DNA of 64,000 nucleotides from Odontocerum albicorne. Taxonomy: Eukaryota > Arthropoda > Insecta > Trichoptera > Odontoceridae. The DNA lies in NCBI GenBank assembly GCA_949825065.1, contig OX463841.1:16879064-16943063 (forward strand), read 5' to 3'. The notes below the pieces were generated by a model. The model saw only the letters and a program-made list of their open reading frames with translations, did not search any database and was not told the DNA's origin. How positions within the stretch are numbered: the first letter of the stretch is position 1; every line of letters starts with the position of its first letter. The translations under genes were made by a program, and so were the position numbers. Positions 63,505 to 64,000 of the stretch are shown one piece after another.

Positions 63505-63790
63505 CACTACCGCCCATAAGTCTTCGCCACCCCCTAATAATTGAGTTATTCGCTTAATTATGCAATATTACGCTGAAAAATTAATAAAATAAAATAATTA
63601 TAACCGTTTTTCATTGTATTTAACATAAATCACGTGTGTAACGTGTAAAACAGACAACTGTTCTCCTAGGAATCTTCATTTCTCTGGCAGTTTCACTAAC
63701 ATTTTTAGCCATATTGGAAAAAGCCACCATCATTGAAGATTTTTGAAAATTTTGAAATGAACACAGTGCATTTTATCAAGGACATTTGAA
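63505..63790 (-). mobile_element. Tc1-like element, one end, with transposase start
   Basis: Left end cactaccgcccataagtctt then cgccaccccctaa, with TA at 63503-63504. On the minus strand an ATG at 63712 opens MAKNVSETAREMKIPRRTVV, a Tc1-type helix-turn-helix, which then runs out within about 60 bp. The other terminus is not seen; tandem repeat sequence begins at about 63798. An internally deleted Tc1 relative. Confidence 0.6.
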
Positions 63791-63797
63791 GACTGAA

Positions 63798-64000
63798 AGT
63801 AAATTAGGCAAGTAAATTAGACAGGGCTAAAAGTAAATTAGACAAAGTTAAAAGTAAATTAGACAAAGTTAAAAGTAAATTAGACAAAGCTAAAAGTAAA
63901 TTAGACAAAGCTAAATTAGACAAATAATTAGACAAAGTTAGCTTAGACAAAGTTAGAATGACAAAGTTAGCTTAGGCAAAGTTAGCTTAGACAAAGTTAG
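63798..64000. repeat. Tandem repeat running off the window
   Basis: Units of 21 bp (agacaaagttaaaagtaaat t; gacaaag at 63841, 63862, 63883) shift near 63920 to a shorter variant of about 15 bp (ttagacaaagttagc). The array continues past the window end. Confidence 0.9.

Noticed and set aside
1..64000. A multi-gene defence, metabolic or viral gene system
   Set aside because: No cluster of intact genes exists. Everything coding that I can identify is a transposon relic, apart from two short unproven exon candidates.

Overview
The window is nuclear DNA from an insect-like animal. It is AT-rich, has no bacterial-style operons, and is packed with relics of eukaryotic transposons: mariner, piggyBac-type TTAA elements, hAT, pogo, Tc1, RTE-like and CR1/Jockey-like LINEs, LTR retroelements and tRNA-derived SINEs. 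The mix is typical of insects and fits Lepidoptera well, but nothing here proves an order. I find no complete host gene. Two short stretches might be host exons: 16756-17182 minus, an open frame with a poly(A) signal downstream, and 58825-58908 minus.

Layout. 1-10 kb: end of a solo LTR (family A), an RTE tail split by a TTAA MITE, a SINE carrying a nested hAT-like MITE, a deleted mariner (4651-5598) and AT-rich filler. 10-20 kb: a TTAA MITE, a 1.08-kb hAT element with a nested RT relic, a fold-back mariner (12252-13060), a solo LTR, a candidate exon, and a CR1-like RT relic interrupted by a hAT MITE. 20-30 kb: RT relics, a second deleted mariner, a 53-bp tandem array, a mariner-C derivative, a TIR element with a 135-bp duplication, a hAT element and a solo LTR. 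30-40 kb: a MITE whose terminal repeat has expanded in tandem, a 27-bp minisatellite, a solo LTR, a hAT element, a 105-bp tandem block, nested palindromes, and a TTAA element inside a perfectly palindromic MITE. 40-50 kb: a mariner-C derivative, two mariner-B MITEs, a hAT element with a nested solo LTR, TTAA MITEs and a GC-rich islet. 50-64 kb: the best-preserved mariner-A copy, an LTR followed by a tRNA-Trp primer-binding site, a pogo-like MITE, a TTAA MITE, a nearly intact mariner (60306-61591) with one internal stop, a solo LTR, the end of a Tc1-like element, and a 21-bp repeat running off the window.

The genes do not form a pathway. The recurring theme is non-autonomous elements cut down from autonomous parents: deleted mariners that keep their inverted repeats, TTAA MITEs that keep a first-exon-like segment, and solo LTRs with exact target duplications but no internal region. 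Target-site duplications give the nesting order at many sites. Family labels such as LTR-A, mariner-A to D, SINE-1/2, R-B/C/D and M1 are mine, for use within this window only.
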